From positions 124,001 to 188,000 of the forward strand of contig NZ_BMCH01000002.1 in NCBI RefSeq assembly GCF_014635085.1: 64,000 nucleotides of DNA, read 5' to 3'. The position numbers were made by a program, and so were the translations under genes. Below are positions 8,977-17,843 of this stretch, in pieces. Below the pieces are notes generated by a model. That model saw nothing but the letters and a program-made list of their open reading frames with translations, was not told the DNA's origin and made no database searches. Each line of letters opens with the position of its first letter. Position 1 is the first letter of the stretch. The DNA comes from Asaia siamensis. Lineage in GTDB: Bacteria > Pseudomonadota > Alphaproteobacteria > Acetobacterales > Acetobacteraceae.

Positions 8977-10983
8977 TCAGTGATAGGTCACAGGCCGCGC
9001 ACTGGCGATTTCCTGCTCATCGGCAAAGCGCGGCCACTGGGCGCGTGCAAGAGCATGAAGCGACGGGGCAGGCAGGCCCAGCTTGTCGGCATAGATCCAG
9101 AGATAGGCAAAGGCGTGATGAACATAATCCCGCGTCTCGCCATTGGGCAGCAGTTCCATGAAAAGCAGCGGATCATGAATCTGTCCGGCTTCGCCCGGTG
9201 CACCGCTTTCCCAACGCGCAATGGCGCCCGGCCCGGCATTATAGGAGGCGAGGGTGTGAATGAGATCGCCCCCCTTGGGTGCTTCTTCTGAACGCTCCGA
9301 CAGACCGGCGAGATACTGCACATAGAGCTGACCGATTTCGAGATTGACGGCCGGATTGTGCAGACGCCCGACCATATCGGCCGGTACGTTTATGATGGCA
9401 ACGCCATGGGCGTCGAGCGCAGGCTTGGGGCCACTGACAAAGCTGGCGGTCAGGGGGCGGATCTGCATCAGTCCATGGGCACCAGCGCTGGATGACGCCT
9501 TGGGATCGAAATTCGATTCCAGACGGGTCAGCGCGTAGACCAGTGCCGGGTCCATTCTGAAGCCGTGACGTGGGGCAAGCTGCGGCGTCGGGAACCCTGC
9601 CAGATGGGCGGGGCGACCGTCACGTGCGGCCAGAATAGTGGCAATCTGCTCGGACAGATCATGCAGACCGGCCGCCGCAGCCACAAGCTGTACCGAGTGG
9701 CACAGGGCCGTGTCCGACGTGATGTCGGGCCACATGCGGCGCAGCAAGGCTTCGGCACGCGAGGTTTCGCCGATCTGCAGCAGGGCGAAGAGACGATGAC
9801 CCTGAGGGGTGGCCGCAACGGCCTCGACATCGATTTCACCCATGACCGGGATCGGGTTCTGAAGCGCCGTCGTGTCATCGGCAGAGATGCCGTCATGCCC
9901 GTCTTTTTGCGTTGGGTCCTTGCCGGGGGTCATGCCTGCATGATGCAGTCCCAGCATCTGTCGCGCCAGAATACCATAGAATGTGCCTGGTTCGGCGGCG
10001 GCGCGCTGCAACCAGGAGGTGGTCAGGGTCGGCGCATTGCCGAGATGACGATGGGCACGTGACGCCCAGTAGGCGGAGGCGGCGCGCAGTTCATTGGTTG
10101 TCGTGCCCGCACGTGAAGCCTGTTCGAAATAGCCCAATGCCTCGTGCAGGGCGCCCTGACGCCAGGCGGCAAGCCCGGCGACATATCCGGCATAGCCGAG
10201 TTGATGTGCGCTCTGGGCAAAGCCGTCACGAGCGGTTTGCAGGGCAAAGGCGGTTTCGCCTGCGCTGAGCATGCCGAGTGCAATCTCGGCCTTGAGCTGA
10301 CCCGCATAGAGCGGCGTCATGCCGGGGGTTGAGTTCACCAGTTTGACGGCGCTTTGACCGCCCTTGAGACCCCAGGAAAGGCGCTCGCCGATCGTGCGAT
10401 CGAGCAGGGGATTGCGGTTGAGAAGATGCGCCAGAGGATCTGGCGCTGCCGTTGTGCCCGTCGATGAGACATCCGATGGCGCGAGTGGTGTCGGGAAGCT
10501 CTGAGGGGCGACGCTGCCCTTCGGGCTGATCGAGACCAGCAGGTTCTGGATGGCACCGGCATCGGCCAGACTGGGAAAAGTCTTGAGCCACAGGCGCAAT
10601 TGCACGGGTTCGGGATGGTAGGCCGGGTTGAGATAGCGCTCGGCGAGCAGGTCGCCGATGAGCACGTTGTCATGGGCCGCACGGGAACGGGCGATTGCGG
10701 TTTCGAAATCGCCGGAACGCTGGGCGCGGAAAGCCTCTTTCAGAAGCGCAGCATCTGAGGCGGAAAGGGGGTGGGGAAGACCATTCGAACCACCAGGCGC
10801 AGACGAATGCGGCGTTGCAAACGCCGTTTCCTCGCTCTGGCTGTTGTCATGATCGGCAGGGTTAAGCGTCGATTTGCTTTCTTGTGCACGAAGCGGATTG
10901 AACGTCGCTCCCGCCACAAGCACAGCGCACAGCATCAACGCACGGGCACTGTTACTCGACGCGAAATAAGAAATTCCTCGCAT
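8977..10983 (-). CDS. Soluble lytic murein transglycosylase (Slt-like)
   Basis: The 668-residue protein starts with a probable signal peptide (ALMLCAVLVAGATFNPLRAQ). A long helical superhelix region follows, and the C-terminal SLT domain has the catalytic glutamate in YALTRLESNFDP, then AGAHGLMQIRPLTA, and the closing ASYNAGPGAIARW. It cleaves the glycan strand of peptidoglycan with 1,6-anhydro ring formation. The longer GTG start at 11038-11040 was set aside because the ATG at 10983 gives a proper signal peptide, although its ribosome site is weak. The gene converges on the ABC transporter genes, leaving only 15 bases between stops. Confidence 0.9.
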   Translation of the reverse strand: MRGISYFASSNSARALMLCAVLVAGATFNPLRAQESKSTLNPADHDNSQSEETAFATPHSSAPGGSNGLPHPLSASDAALLKEAFRAQRSGDFETAIARSRAAHDNVLIGDLLAERYLNPAYHPEPVQLRLWLKTFPSLADAGAIQNLLVSISPKGSVAPQSFPTPLAPSDVSSTGTTAAPDPLAHLLNRNPLLDRTIGERLSWGLKGGQSAVKLVNSTPGMTPLYAGQLKAEIALGMLSAGETAFALQTARDGFAQSAHQLGYAGYVAGLAAWRQGALHEALGYFEQASRAGTTTNELRAASAYWASRAHRHLGNAPTLTTSWLQRAAAEPGTFYGILARQMLGLHHAGMTPGKDPTQKDGHDGISADDTTALQNPIPVMGEIDVEAVAATPQGHRLFALLQIGETSRAEALLRRMWPDITSDTALCHSVQLVAAAAGLHDLSEQIATILAARDGRPAHLAGFPTPQLAPRHGFRMDPALVYALTRLESNFDPKASSSAGAHGLMQIRPLTASFVSGPKPALDAHGVAIINVPADMVGRLHNPAVNLEIGQLYVQYLAGLSERSEEAPKGGDLIHTLASYNAGPGAIARWESGAPGEAGQIHDPLLFMELLPNGETRDYVHHAFAYLWIYADKLGLPAPSLHALARAQWPRFADEQEIASARPVTYH

Positions 10984-11164
10984 GGTGGAGATGCTGGTAG
11001 CCCCCCTTGCCTGATAAAGCAAGAGTGGCCAAAAGGTCACACCAGAGGAGTTCGCTATTCTAAGATCGTTTCTCGAATTCTACCAGAGGGATAACACTAA
11101 AAAACCGCATTTTCCGGGGCTAAAATCGTTTTTTTTTATGACGCTCCTGAAACCAGATGCGTAC

Positions 11165-11950
11165 TCACGAGGACGAGAGCGTTTCTGCCAGAAAAACAAG
11201 GTCTTTCCACATCTCCCGACGGGCTCTGGCGCTGGAAAGCAGCTGTTGCGGGTGCTGCATGGCCAAGGCCTCGACCATGGTCCCGTCATCGAGTCGCACC
11301 TTGTGCCAGGCGCCACGTGACCGTGCCATGCTCGCCTGCTCATCCAGCAGGAGTCGCAGGGGGGTCAGACCGAGCAGAACGAGGCGTTCGGGACGGGCCG
11401 TGACGATGGCGGCATTGAGCAGAGCGCGGCACTCGCGGCTTTCTATCAGCGAGACAGCGCGGCCGCCTGGAGGACGCCAGGGCAGGGCGGGCGCCTGAGA
11501 GAGGCTGGCGCGATCAAGCCCGATACTGGGAAGGATCATGTCCAGCAGGCGCCCCGTTTCCCCCGCAAACACCTCGCCTGAGCGGTCTTCATCAGCATCC
11601 GGCGCATCGCCAATCAGCATCAATGGGGCACCGGGCACGATGCGTGGTCGCACACTGGTCGAGGCCGTGCGCGCAAGGGCGCATTCCGGGAATATTTCCA
11701 CCCCCCAGGCCTGGGCGGCCTGCGGATCGATCGGGGCCTGACGCGGCTGGGCGGGAGAGGGAGGGGCTGGTCTCGCGGCTGGCGCGCGCGCCGGGCGTTG
11801 ACGCACTCCCTGAGGCAGCGCGAGCGACGCCGCCCGGTCGAGCCTGTGCGGCGCGACCTCGTCGAGGGCACAATCGACTCCCCAGTCCCGATACAGGTCC
11901 AGCAGGGCAAGAATCTCGGAGCGGTCCTGACCGGACAGGGAAAGGGACAT
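11165..11950 (-). CDS. Family-4-like uracil-DNA glycosylase, cluster cysteines partly lost
   Basis: The 261-residue protein carries the family-4 motif GDAPDADEDRSGEVF (residues 114-128) and the later HPQQLL loop, so it should bind and excise uracil or deaminated bases from DNA. The N-terminal 80 residues are proline/alanine rich and look disordered. The family normally holds a 4Fe-4S cluster with four cysteines; here positions aligning with the first and third read Phe87 and Trp158, while Cys90 and Cys174 remain. The cluster is therefore probably absent. It is divergent from the TPR gene, with 51 bases between starts. Confidence 0.8.
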   Translation of the reverse strand: MSLSLSGQDRSEILALLDLYRDWGVDCALDEVAPHRLDRAASLALPQGVRQRPARAPAARPAPPSPAQPRQAPIDPQAAQAWGVEIFPECALARTASTSVRPRIVPGAPLMLIGDAPDADEDRSGEVFAGETGRLLDMILPSIGLDRASLSQAPALPWRPPGGRAVSLIESRECRALLNAAIVTARPERLVLLGLTPLRLLLDEQASMARSRGAWHKVRLDDGTMVEALAMQHPQQLLSSARARREMWKDLVFLAETLSSS

Positions 11951-12001
11951 GGTTTCTTATCAGTTTGGTGTCTGAACGGGTTCAGTCTAGATTGTCACAC
12001 G

Positions 12002-13807
12002 ATGCAAACCAAGCGCTCTCCGTCCCGGCTCGTTCTTCTTGCCTGTCTGGCCTCTGTTGCCGGTGTGCCTGTGACCAGAGCTCTGGCCGCCGACACTCAG
12101 GGCGGTGTGGCGCTTATGGCGCCCGATTATTCCCTGACGGGCAGTCTGCTTGGCAGTATTGTCTCGGTGCAACGCAATAATGTGAGCGATGCCGATCATG
12201 CCCTCTATGAGGCAGTGATGCAGGGCTATCGCGATCCCGATTTCGTGCTGATGGCCCTGCGTTTTGCCGCGATGGATGCCGGGTCGGACTCTGCCGCGCG
12301 GGCGGTCACACTTGCCAGGCTGATGCCACAGCAAAACCTGGCGCGTCTTGTTCTGGGTACGGCAGCGTTTCGTGATCGTCACTGGAAGAGCGCCGAGGGT
12401 TTTTTCGCCCTGCACAGCAAGGAGACCGATGGTCTGCTGCGCATGGCAGGGCGCGGCCTGCGTGACTGGTGCCATTACGGGGCAAATCCCGCCAATGGAC
12501 AGGAAGACGACATCACGCTTCCTCAGGGGGGGATCGACCCGGTAACCTGGCTTGCGCTTTTGCAGCAGGCGCGCATTGCCTCGCTGCGCGACGAGGCGCG
12601 TACGGATAGTCTGTTTGCCCAGCTTGATCGCAGCGCAGTCGCCGTGCCGCCTCTGGTGCGGGTACAGGCATTGCAGTTCGAGGCGGACTGGCTGGCCTTT
12701 CGTCATCACGATGCCGAGGCGCGCCAGAGGCTGAAGAATGTCGGTGGTCTTCTGCCTGCCTTTCAGCTCGTCGCCGGGCGCCTGCGTCCGGGCAGGATTG
12801 GTACCGATTTCTCTCCCAATCAGGGACTGGCTGAATTCTATATCGGTGTGACCGCCCTTCTGGGCGATACAGCATCGCATGACAGTGGCAATGCCGGGGC
12901 GCCCAACCCGGATGACGACAAGCTCAAGGATCTGCGTCAGCTCAAGATTCTGCTGCTGCGTCAGGCCCTGTTGCTCGCCCCTGATCTGACACTCGGCAAG
13001 ATCCTGCTGGCCGAAGAACTGCGCAATGACGGCCAGCTCGACATGGCACAATCCGCGCTCGACGGCGTGGCGGAAGACGATCCTCTGGCACCGCTCTCCG
13101 ATCATGCCCAGGCGCAGGTCGCTCTCAAGCGTCACGATCTCAACGCGGCGCTCCATGCGCTGGGGCGGGTGGTCAAGGCCAACCCCGGCAACCCCGATAT
13201 CCTGAACGAACTCGGTTCGGTTCAGGACCAGCTTGGCCATTCCGACGCCGCCATCGAGACCTTTACCCATGCGCTCAATAAGGTGAGCGTCATGGAATCA
13301 CGGGTCTGGCCGCTGCTTCTGGGGCGCGCCATTGCGTGGGACCATCTCAAGCGTCGTGACAAGGCCCAGGCCGATCTCGATCGCGCTCTGGCTCTGGCCC
13401 CTGCCGAGCCTGTTCTGCTCAATTACGCGGGCTACTCGGATGTCGAGCATAATGAGCGCCCCGAGCAGGCCCTGCTGCTGTTGCGTCGTGCCATGGACAT
13501 GGCGCCGGATGATGCCGAGATACGCGACAGCTATGCCTGGGCACTGCTCAAGCAGAAGGGCGATCTGGCCCAGGCGCTGCCATTGCTTCTTTCCGCAGTC
13601 AATTCGGCCCCCGCCGATGCAGAGATCGCTTATCATCTGGGCGTTGCCTACTGGTATCAGGGCCGCCAGCTCGAAGCCCGCGATCAGTGGAGCCAGGCGC
13701 TCAACAACAAGCCCGAGCCCGAGACAAAGGCGCTGATCGATGCCGCTCTTGCCGGTGGGCCGGATCTGCCCGTCATGCGCGGTCGTGCCATTCCTTCGCC
13801 CCGATGA
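12002..13807 (+). CDS. Exported tetratricopeptide-repeat protein
   Basis: The 601-residue protein has an N-terminal signal peptide (LVLLACLASVAGVPVTRALAAD) and a chain of TPR helices, clearest from residue 320 to the end (for example LNAALHALGRVVKANPGNPDILNELG, split here into repeats near residues 380-420, and similar units to 590). Such proteins act as periplasmic scaffolds, but no partner can be named. The ATG at 12002 is preferred over the long upstream extension, which overlaps the divergent glycosylase gene and lacks a signal sequence. It overlaps ispE by four bases (ATGA). Confidence 0.8.
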   Translation: MQTKRSPSRLVLLACLASVAGVPVTRALAADTQGGVALMAPDYSLTGSLLGSIVSVQRNNVSDADHALYEAVMQGYRDPDFVLMALRFAAMDAGSDSAARAVTLARLMPQQNLARLVLGTAAFRDRHWKSAEGFFALHSKETDGLLRMAGRGLRDWCHYGANPANGQEDDITLPQGGIDPVTWLALLQQARIASLRDEARTDSLFAQLDRSAVAVPPLVRVQALQFEADWLAFRHHDAEARQRLKNVGGLLPAFQLVAGRLRPGRIGTDFSPNQGLAEFYIGVTALLGDTASHDSGNAGAPNPDDDKLKDLRQLKILLLRQALLLAPDLTLGKILLAEELRNDGQLDMAQSALDGVAEDDPLAPLSDHAQAQVALKRHDLNAALHALGRVVKANPGNPDILNELGSVQDQLGHSDAAIETFTHALNKVSVMESRVWPLLLGRAIAWDHLKRRDKAQADLDRALALAPAEPVLLNYAGYSDVEHNERPEQALLLLRRAMDMAPDDAEIRDSYAWALLKQKGDLAQALPLLLSAVNSAPADAEIAYHLGVAYWYQGRQLEARDQWSQALNNKPEPETKALIDAALAGGPDLPVMRGRAIPSPR

Positions 13808-14709
13808 GTTCGTCGATGTTACCTGCCCGTTCGCTGGCACATGCCAAGATCAATCTGTTTCTGCACATCACCGCACGTCGCGATAATGGCTATCACGAGC
13901 TGGATTCTCTGGCCGTATTCGCCCAGACGGCCGATCTGCTGACACTCGAGGCGCCCCGTCCTGCTGAGCACGGTATGAGCCTTGCCATCGACGGGCCGTT
14001 TGGCGCGGGGCTCGAGGCCGGGTCAGATAATCTGGTGCTGCGCGCTGCATCGGCCCTGCGTCTGGCTGCCTCCCTTTCTGACACTCTGCCTGCCTGGCAG
14101 ATGCGGCTCACCAAGAACTTGCCCGTGGCCTCGGGTATCGGAGGGGGCTCCGCTGATGCTGCCGCTGCCCTGCGTCTGCTCGCAGCAGCCTGGCAGTGCG
14201 AGGATGTCGACCTGGCGCCGATCGCTGCCTCGCTCGGGGCAGATGTGCCGGTCTGTATCGCCCAGAAATCCCGGCGCATGCAGGGTATCGGTGAAATTCT
14301 CGCCGCAGCGCCACGCCTGCCGCGCTGCGCAATGGTGCTGGTCAATCCCGGTGTCGCCGTGCCGACACCTGCCGTTTTCCGCGCCTGGAAGGAATCCGGC
14401 GCTGCGTTTCGTCCTTCTGCCAAGCTGCCAGCGCAATGGCATGATGTGGCGGCTCTGGCCGAAAGCCTGCGATCAACTTCGAATGATCTTCAGGCCCCGG
14501 CGATTGCTCTCTTTCCCGTAATCGGTGAAGTCTTGAGCCATCTGGAGCGTTCGGAAGAATGTCACTTTGCCCGCATGAGCGGTTCGGGAGCGACCTGTTT
14601 TGGCCTTTATGCCGATCTGGATGCGGCATGTAGGGCGGCAGAAAGCCTTCGTGCTCAGGGATGGTGGGCAGACGCCGGATGGGTTCAGAACACAGAGGAT
14701 CGTCGCTAG
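13804..14709 (+). CDS. ispE: 4-diphosphocytidyl-2-C-methyl-D-erythritol kinase
   Basis: The 301-residue GHMP kinase has the N-terminal AHAKINLFLHI motif and the phosphate-binding loop PVASGIGGGSADAAAALR (residues around 110-127), both diagnostic for IspE. It phosphorylates CDP-methylerythritol in the non-mevalonate isoprenoid pathway, which supplies squalene and hopanoids. The start at 13804 is fixed by the ATGA overlap with the preceding TPR gene; ATG at 13816 is an alternative. Translational coupling of a TPR protein with ispE is seen in other alphaproteobacteria. Confidence 0.93.
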   Translation: MSSSMLPARSLAHAKINLFLHITARRDNGYHELDSLAVFAQTADLLTLEAPRPAEHGMSLAIDGPFGAGLEAGSDNLVLRAASALRLAASLSDTLPAWQMRLTKNLPVASGIGGGSADAAAALRLLAAAWQCEDVDLAPIAASLGADVPVCIAQKSRRMQGIGEILAAAPRLPRCAMVLVNPGVAVPTPAVFRAWKESGAAFRPSAKLPAQWHDVAALAESLRSTSNDLQAPAIALFPVIGEVLSHLERSEECHFARMSGSGATCFGLYADLDAACRAAESLRAQGWWADAGWVQNTEDRR

Positions 14710-14838
14710 ATCGCCCGGTATGTCTCCGGGTATTCCGATCGGGTTCCAACCCCGCAAGAAGACATAACCTTTTTTGGTCCGGCGGCTTTTGCGCGCCGGC
14801 CCGCCTTGGGAAAATGCGAAAAGAGGGAGCTTCCGGTC

Positions 14839-15225
14839 ATGGGTGCAAGAATGCAGGTCATCCAGAAAGAGGATGGCACAGGGGCGACGCTGCGTTTTCT
14901 TGAAGGGAGCGGGATCGAGGGGGAAATAGACCTCACGCTCGACCAGCTGAGCCAGCTCATCACAAGCCTTGGTCGCGTACGCTATGCCATGACGGCCAGT
15001 CAGCCCCAGCCTGCGATCGGCAATGTGCCGTTTCTGCCCGTATACAGCACGAACTGGGCATTACAGATCGACGCGCTGACCGAGGGTTCAACGCTTGCCT
15101 TCCAGCATCCGGCCTATGGGCCGGTGGGGCTGGTTCTCGCCCCTGAGGATAGTGAGAAACTGGTCAATGGCCTCAAGCAGCACCGCGCCCTGATGGCAGC
15201 CGGCACGTCGCGCCAGCCGAGCTAG
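14839..15225 (+). CDS. Small conserved-looking protein of unknown function
   Basis: I do not recognise a family. The 128-residue product has no signal peptide or membrane segment; it reads as a mixed alpha/beta soluble protein with the segment GEIDLTLDQLSQLITSLG (near residue 30) and a hydrophobic C-terminal half. The ATG at 14839 has GAGGGAG nine bases upstream; an earlier ATG at 14806 lacks a site. Its TAG stop shares the bases CTAG (15222-15225) with the stop of the convergent SDR gene, so the two genes overlap by four bases tail to tail. Confidence 0.65.
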   Translation: MGARMQVIQKEDGTGATLRFLEGSGIEGEIDLTLDQLSQLITSLGRVRYAMTASQPQPAIGNVPFLPVYSTNWALQIDALTEGSTLAFQHPAYGPVGLVLAPEDSEKLVNGLKQHRALMAAGTSRQPS

Positions 15226-16223
15226 GCCTTGCGACGCAGGGCTGCCCAGCCGAGCAGCACCCCTGCCAGAGACAGAAGCGTAGCGCCAAAACCGATCCGC
15301 CTTGGAATGGTCAGCAGTAGCGGCTTGCGTCCCTGATCGCGCAGGGGGATGCCTTCATAGGGGCCATGGGCGGCATAAGCGCCGGGCAGGCTTTCGTTGA
15401 GCGTGTCGCTTTCTGTTTCCGCCTTGCCCGATGCGTATTGGGCGACAATGCCTTTCTTGGCGAGATAGCGGTCACGCAGCGACGGCGCGATGCCATTGAT
15501 CAGGCTTGGCAGGATCGACGAGGCGCCGACCCAGATATCGCGATGATGACCCAGTACGGCCTGACCGATTGCGTGAGCCGCCACTTCCGGCTCATAGATG
15601 CGGCCAAGAGGCTTGAGCGCATGGCCAGAGCGGTTGCGGCTCCAGCCGAGGCGTGGCGTGTTGATCGAGGGCAGATGCACGACTGTCAGGTCAATGCGAT
15701 CTGAAAGCGCACGGATTTCGGGGCGGACACTGTCGCAAAAGGCGCTGATTGCAGCATGGGCGCCATTGATGGCTGCCTGAAGCGGCAGGCCACGCAGCGG
15801 GTGGGCGAGCCCCAGATTGACGATCGTGCCACTGCCGCGTCGGCGCATGCAGGCCAGGGCTGCCTGTGTGCCGAATACCGAGCCGAGATAGGTCACGTCG
15901 GTTACGCGCCTGAGCGTTTCGGCATCCAGCGAGAGGACCGGCCCTATGGCCGCTACACCTGCCGCGTTGATCCAGACCGTAATCGGGCCGAGCTCGCGCT
16001 CGACACGCTCGGCTGCGTCGAAGACCGCTTTTGCGTCCGAGACATCGACCGGCACGATAAGCGTGCGAATGGCGCTGGTTTCGAGCTCATCCGCAGAATC
16101 CTGCAGGCGCTGCTCGTTCCGGCCAAGCAGGGCGATATCGAAACCATAGGAGGCCAGCATACGCACCGTGGCGCGCCCGATACCGGCTCCGGCGCCAGTG
16201 ACGACGGCAATCTGGTTGGGCAT
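15222..16223 (-). CDS. Short-chain dehydrogenase-like protein lacking the catalytic triad, with C-terminal membrane anchor
   Basis: The 333-residue protein has an intact Rossmann nucleotide site (VVTGAGAGIGRATV, residues 8-20) and NAAGV, but the catalytic positions are replaced: Ser139 becomes Leu, Tyr152 becomes Ile and Lys156 becomes His in QAAINGAHAAI, where relatives read QxAYxAxKHAI. The C-terminal 20 residues form a membrane anchor (IGFGATLLSLAGVLLGWAAL) followed by RRKA. It may bind NAD(P) without ordinary dehydrogenase activity. ATG at 16223 was chosen because TGAGGA lies upstream; the in-frame ATG at 16238 has none. It follows the YqaA gene. Confidence 0.8.
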   Translation of the reverse strand: MPNQIAVVTGAGAGIGRATVRMLASYGFDIALLGRNEQRLQDSADELETSAIRTLIVPVDVSDAKAVFDAAERVERELGPITVWINAAGVAAIGPVLSLDAETLRRVTDVTYLGSVFGTQAALACMRRRGSGTIVNLGLAHPLRGLPLQAAINGAHAAISAFCDSVRPEIRALSDRIDLTVVHLPSINTPRLGWSRNRSGHALKPLGRIYEPEVAAHAIGQAVLGHHRDIWVGASSILPSLINGIAPSLRDRYLAKKGIVAQYASGKAETESDTLNESLPGAYAAHGPYEGIPLRDQGRKPLLLTIPRRIGFGATLLSLAGVLLGWAALRRKA

Positions 16224-16243
16224 GGCGGCAATCCTCATACGGT

Positions 16244-16822
16244 CTACAGAAGGGTGACAGCCAGAATGCCAGCGATGATCAGAAAGAGAAAGCCTGTCAT
16301 GACCAGTGTCAGGCGGCGCTCGATGAAGTCCTTGATCGGGGCGCCGTAGAACCAGAGCAGGGTTGCCACCAGAAAGAACCGCGCACCGCGCGTGACCAGA
16401 CTGGCCGCCAGAAACGGCAGAATGGCAAAATGGGCTGCACCGGCAGCGATGGTGACAATCTTGAACGGAATCGGTGTCAGGCCCTTGAGCAGGATGATCG
16501 CCACCCCGTACTGCCTGAATTTTTCCTGAAGCGCCGCGAGGCTGTGCTCGGCATGATAGAAATGAACGATCGGCATGGCGACATGCTGCAGCAGAACCGC
16601 ACCGATCACCCAGCCCAGCATGGCCCCCATGACCGAACCGGCGGTGCAGATCGCCGCCAGCACGAAGGCCCGCTCGCGCGCCGCCAGCACCATCGGGATC
16701 AGCATGAGATCGACAGGAATTGGAAAGAACGAGGCTTCGGCAAAGGCAACGGCAAAAAGCCACCAGCCAGCATGAGGCGAGGCCGCAAGGGCGAGCGTGC
16801 GACGATAGAGCGGCTGGAACAC
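16244..16822 (-). CDS. YqaA-type SNARE-associated (DedA-like) membrane protein
   Basis: The 192-residue integral membrane protein has the family features of a hydrophobic re-entrant segment with FPIPVDLMLIP and the later GLTPIPFKIVTIAAG, typical of YqaA/VTT proteins. The family supports envelope integrity and possibly lipid scrambling; the exact role here is unknown. The start is GTG at 16822, supported by GGAGG seven bases upstream. The downstream SDR gene starts 20 bases later, so the two are probably co-transcribed. Confidence 0.85.
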   Translation of the reverse strand: MFQPLYRRTLALAASPHAGWWLFAVAFAEASFFPIPVDLMLIPMVLAARERAFVLAAICTAGSVMGAMLGWVIGAVLLQHVAMPIVHFYHAEHSLAALQEKFRQYGVAIILLKGLTPIPFKIVTIAAGAAHFAILPFLAASLVTRGARFFLVATLLWFYGAPIKDFIERRLTLVMTGFLFLIIAGILAVTLL

Positions 16823-16870
16823 GAAAGGCCTCCGGAATTCAGGAAACCCGTCAATGGCCCAAGCCGCGTT

Positions 16871-17197
16871 TTATGTCGAGCGTGGTCCCCAGAGGATGAG
16901 CGCTGCCCCGCACAGGCAGATCGCCGCGCCTGCCAGCTCCCATCGGTCCGGGCTGCGACCCTCGAAGAGGCGCATCCAGATCAGCGAGGCGGTGATATAG
17001 ACACCGCCATAGGCCGCGTAGGCCCTGCCTGCGCTGTCGCTGTCGATGCGGGTCAGAATGAAGGCAAACAATACCAGGCTGAACAGCCCGGGGATGATCC
17101 ACCAGATTGACCGGTCCAGACGCAGCCATGCCCAGAAGGCAAAACAGCCGGCAATTTCGGCAAAACCTGCCGCAAGATAGAGACACAGGGTCAGCAT
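16871..17197 (-). CDS. YnfA-family (UPF0060) small membrane protein
   Basis: The 108-residue protein shows four membrane segments with family residues [11 protein letters not shown], the [10 protein letters not shown] segment and the C-terminal [11 protein letters not shown]. This is the UPF0060/YnfA family, distantly related to small multidrug resistance transporters; its function is not settled. ATG at 17197 is used. It lies 48 bases upstream of the YqaA gene on the same strand, so a YnfA-YqaA-SDR unit of membrane-linked genes is likely. Confidence 0.88.
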   Translation of the reverse strand: MLTLCLYLAAGFAEIAGCFAFWAWLRLDRSIWWIIPGLFSLVLFAFILTRIDSDSAGRAYAAYGGVYITASLIWMRLFEGRSPDRWELAGAAICLCGAALILWGPRST

Positions 17198-17294
17198 AAG
17201 GCGCGTCCGTCAGGGTGGTTTCACAGGATGGGCTGTTTTGAGCAGCATTCCGGCCCGAGGGCAAAAACGCGCTGCAGGCCGAGAGGAGAGAGCG

Positions 17295-17699
17295 ATGAGT
17301 GAGGCCTTGTCTGTTGCGGGGCAGTGGGACGGGCAGTTTACCTATCCCCGTGATTATGAGCCGGAATTCTTCCAGGCGGCGCTTTTTGAGGCGGAATCCG
17401 TGATTGGTGGCACCATCACCGAGCGAGCCCATGCCAGCACAGAAGATTCGGCCTGCTTTGTCGCCCTTGTCAGCGGGACACGTCAGGGGCGGCATGTGCA
17501 GTTTCGCAAGACCTATCAGACAGATCGCCGCAATCACACCGTGCTTTATGAGGGCATGCTGAATGAGGCAGGGGACGAGATTGAAGGCACATGGATCATA
17601 ATGGGCAGCTGGCAGGGCGCCTTTCTCATGGTCCGGCGCAAAAGGGACGCCGTGTCCAATACCGTCAAGGTTTCGGCGCAGATCGATGGCGACATCTGA
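17295..17699 (+). CDS. Small soluble protein of unknown function, beta-rich
   Basis: The 134-residue protein is rich in alternating hydrophobic strands with the recurring pattern GxWxGxF at the start (GQWDGQFTYP) and again near the end (GSWQGAFLMVRR), suggesting a small beta-barrel or lipocalin-like fold. I recognise this as a type often left hypothetical in alphaproteobacteria and give it no function. The ATG at 17295 has GAGAGGAGAG directly upstream. It diverges from ynfA, with 97 bases between starts. Confidence 0.7.
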   Translation: MSEALSVAGQWDGQFTYPRDYEPEFFQAALFEAESVIGGTITERAHASTEDSACFVALVSGTRQGRHVQFRKTYQTDRRNHTVLYEGMLNEAGDEIEGTWIIMGSWQGAFLMVRRKRDAVSNTVKVSAQIDGDI

Positions 17700-17843
17700 G
17701 GGGGCTTGCCCAGATCGATCATTGATTTATGGGGCGTTCTGTATAAAACACGGATAAATCGTTGAATGCGTCGAGACTGTTTATAATAACGATTAATAAT
17801 CGTTCAATTTACCGACTCGCGCCAGAAACCGGGTGCTCCTCTC

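Noticed and set aside
11987-13270. A 427-residue minus-strand frame across the TPR gene
   Set aside because: Antisense shadow; the plus strand has TPR periodicity and a signal peptide.
15222-16763. A 513-residue minus-strand frame covering the SDR and part of the YqaA gene
   Set aside because: Its N-terminal 175 residues are out of frame with the recognisable YqaA protein and have low-quality composition; the SDR starts at 16223.
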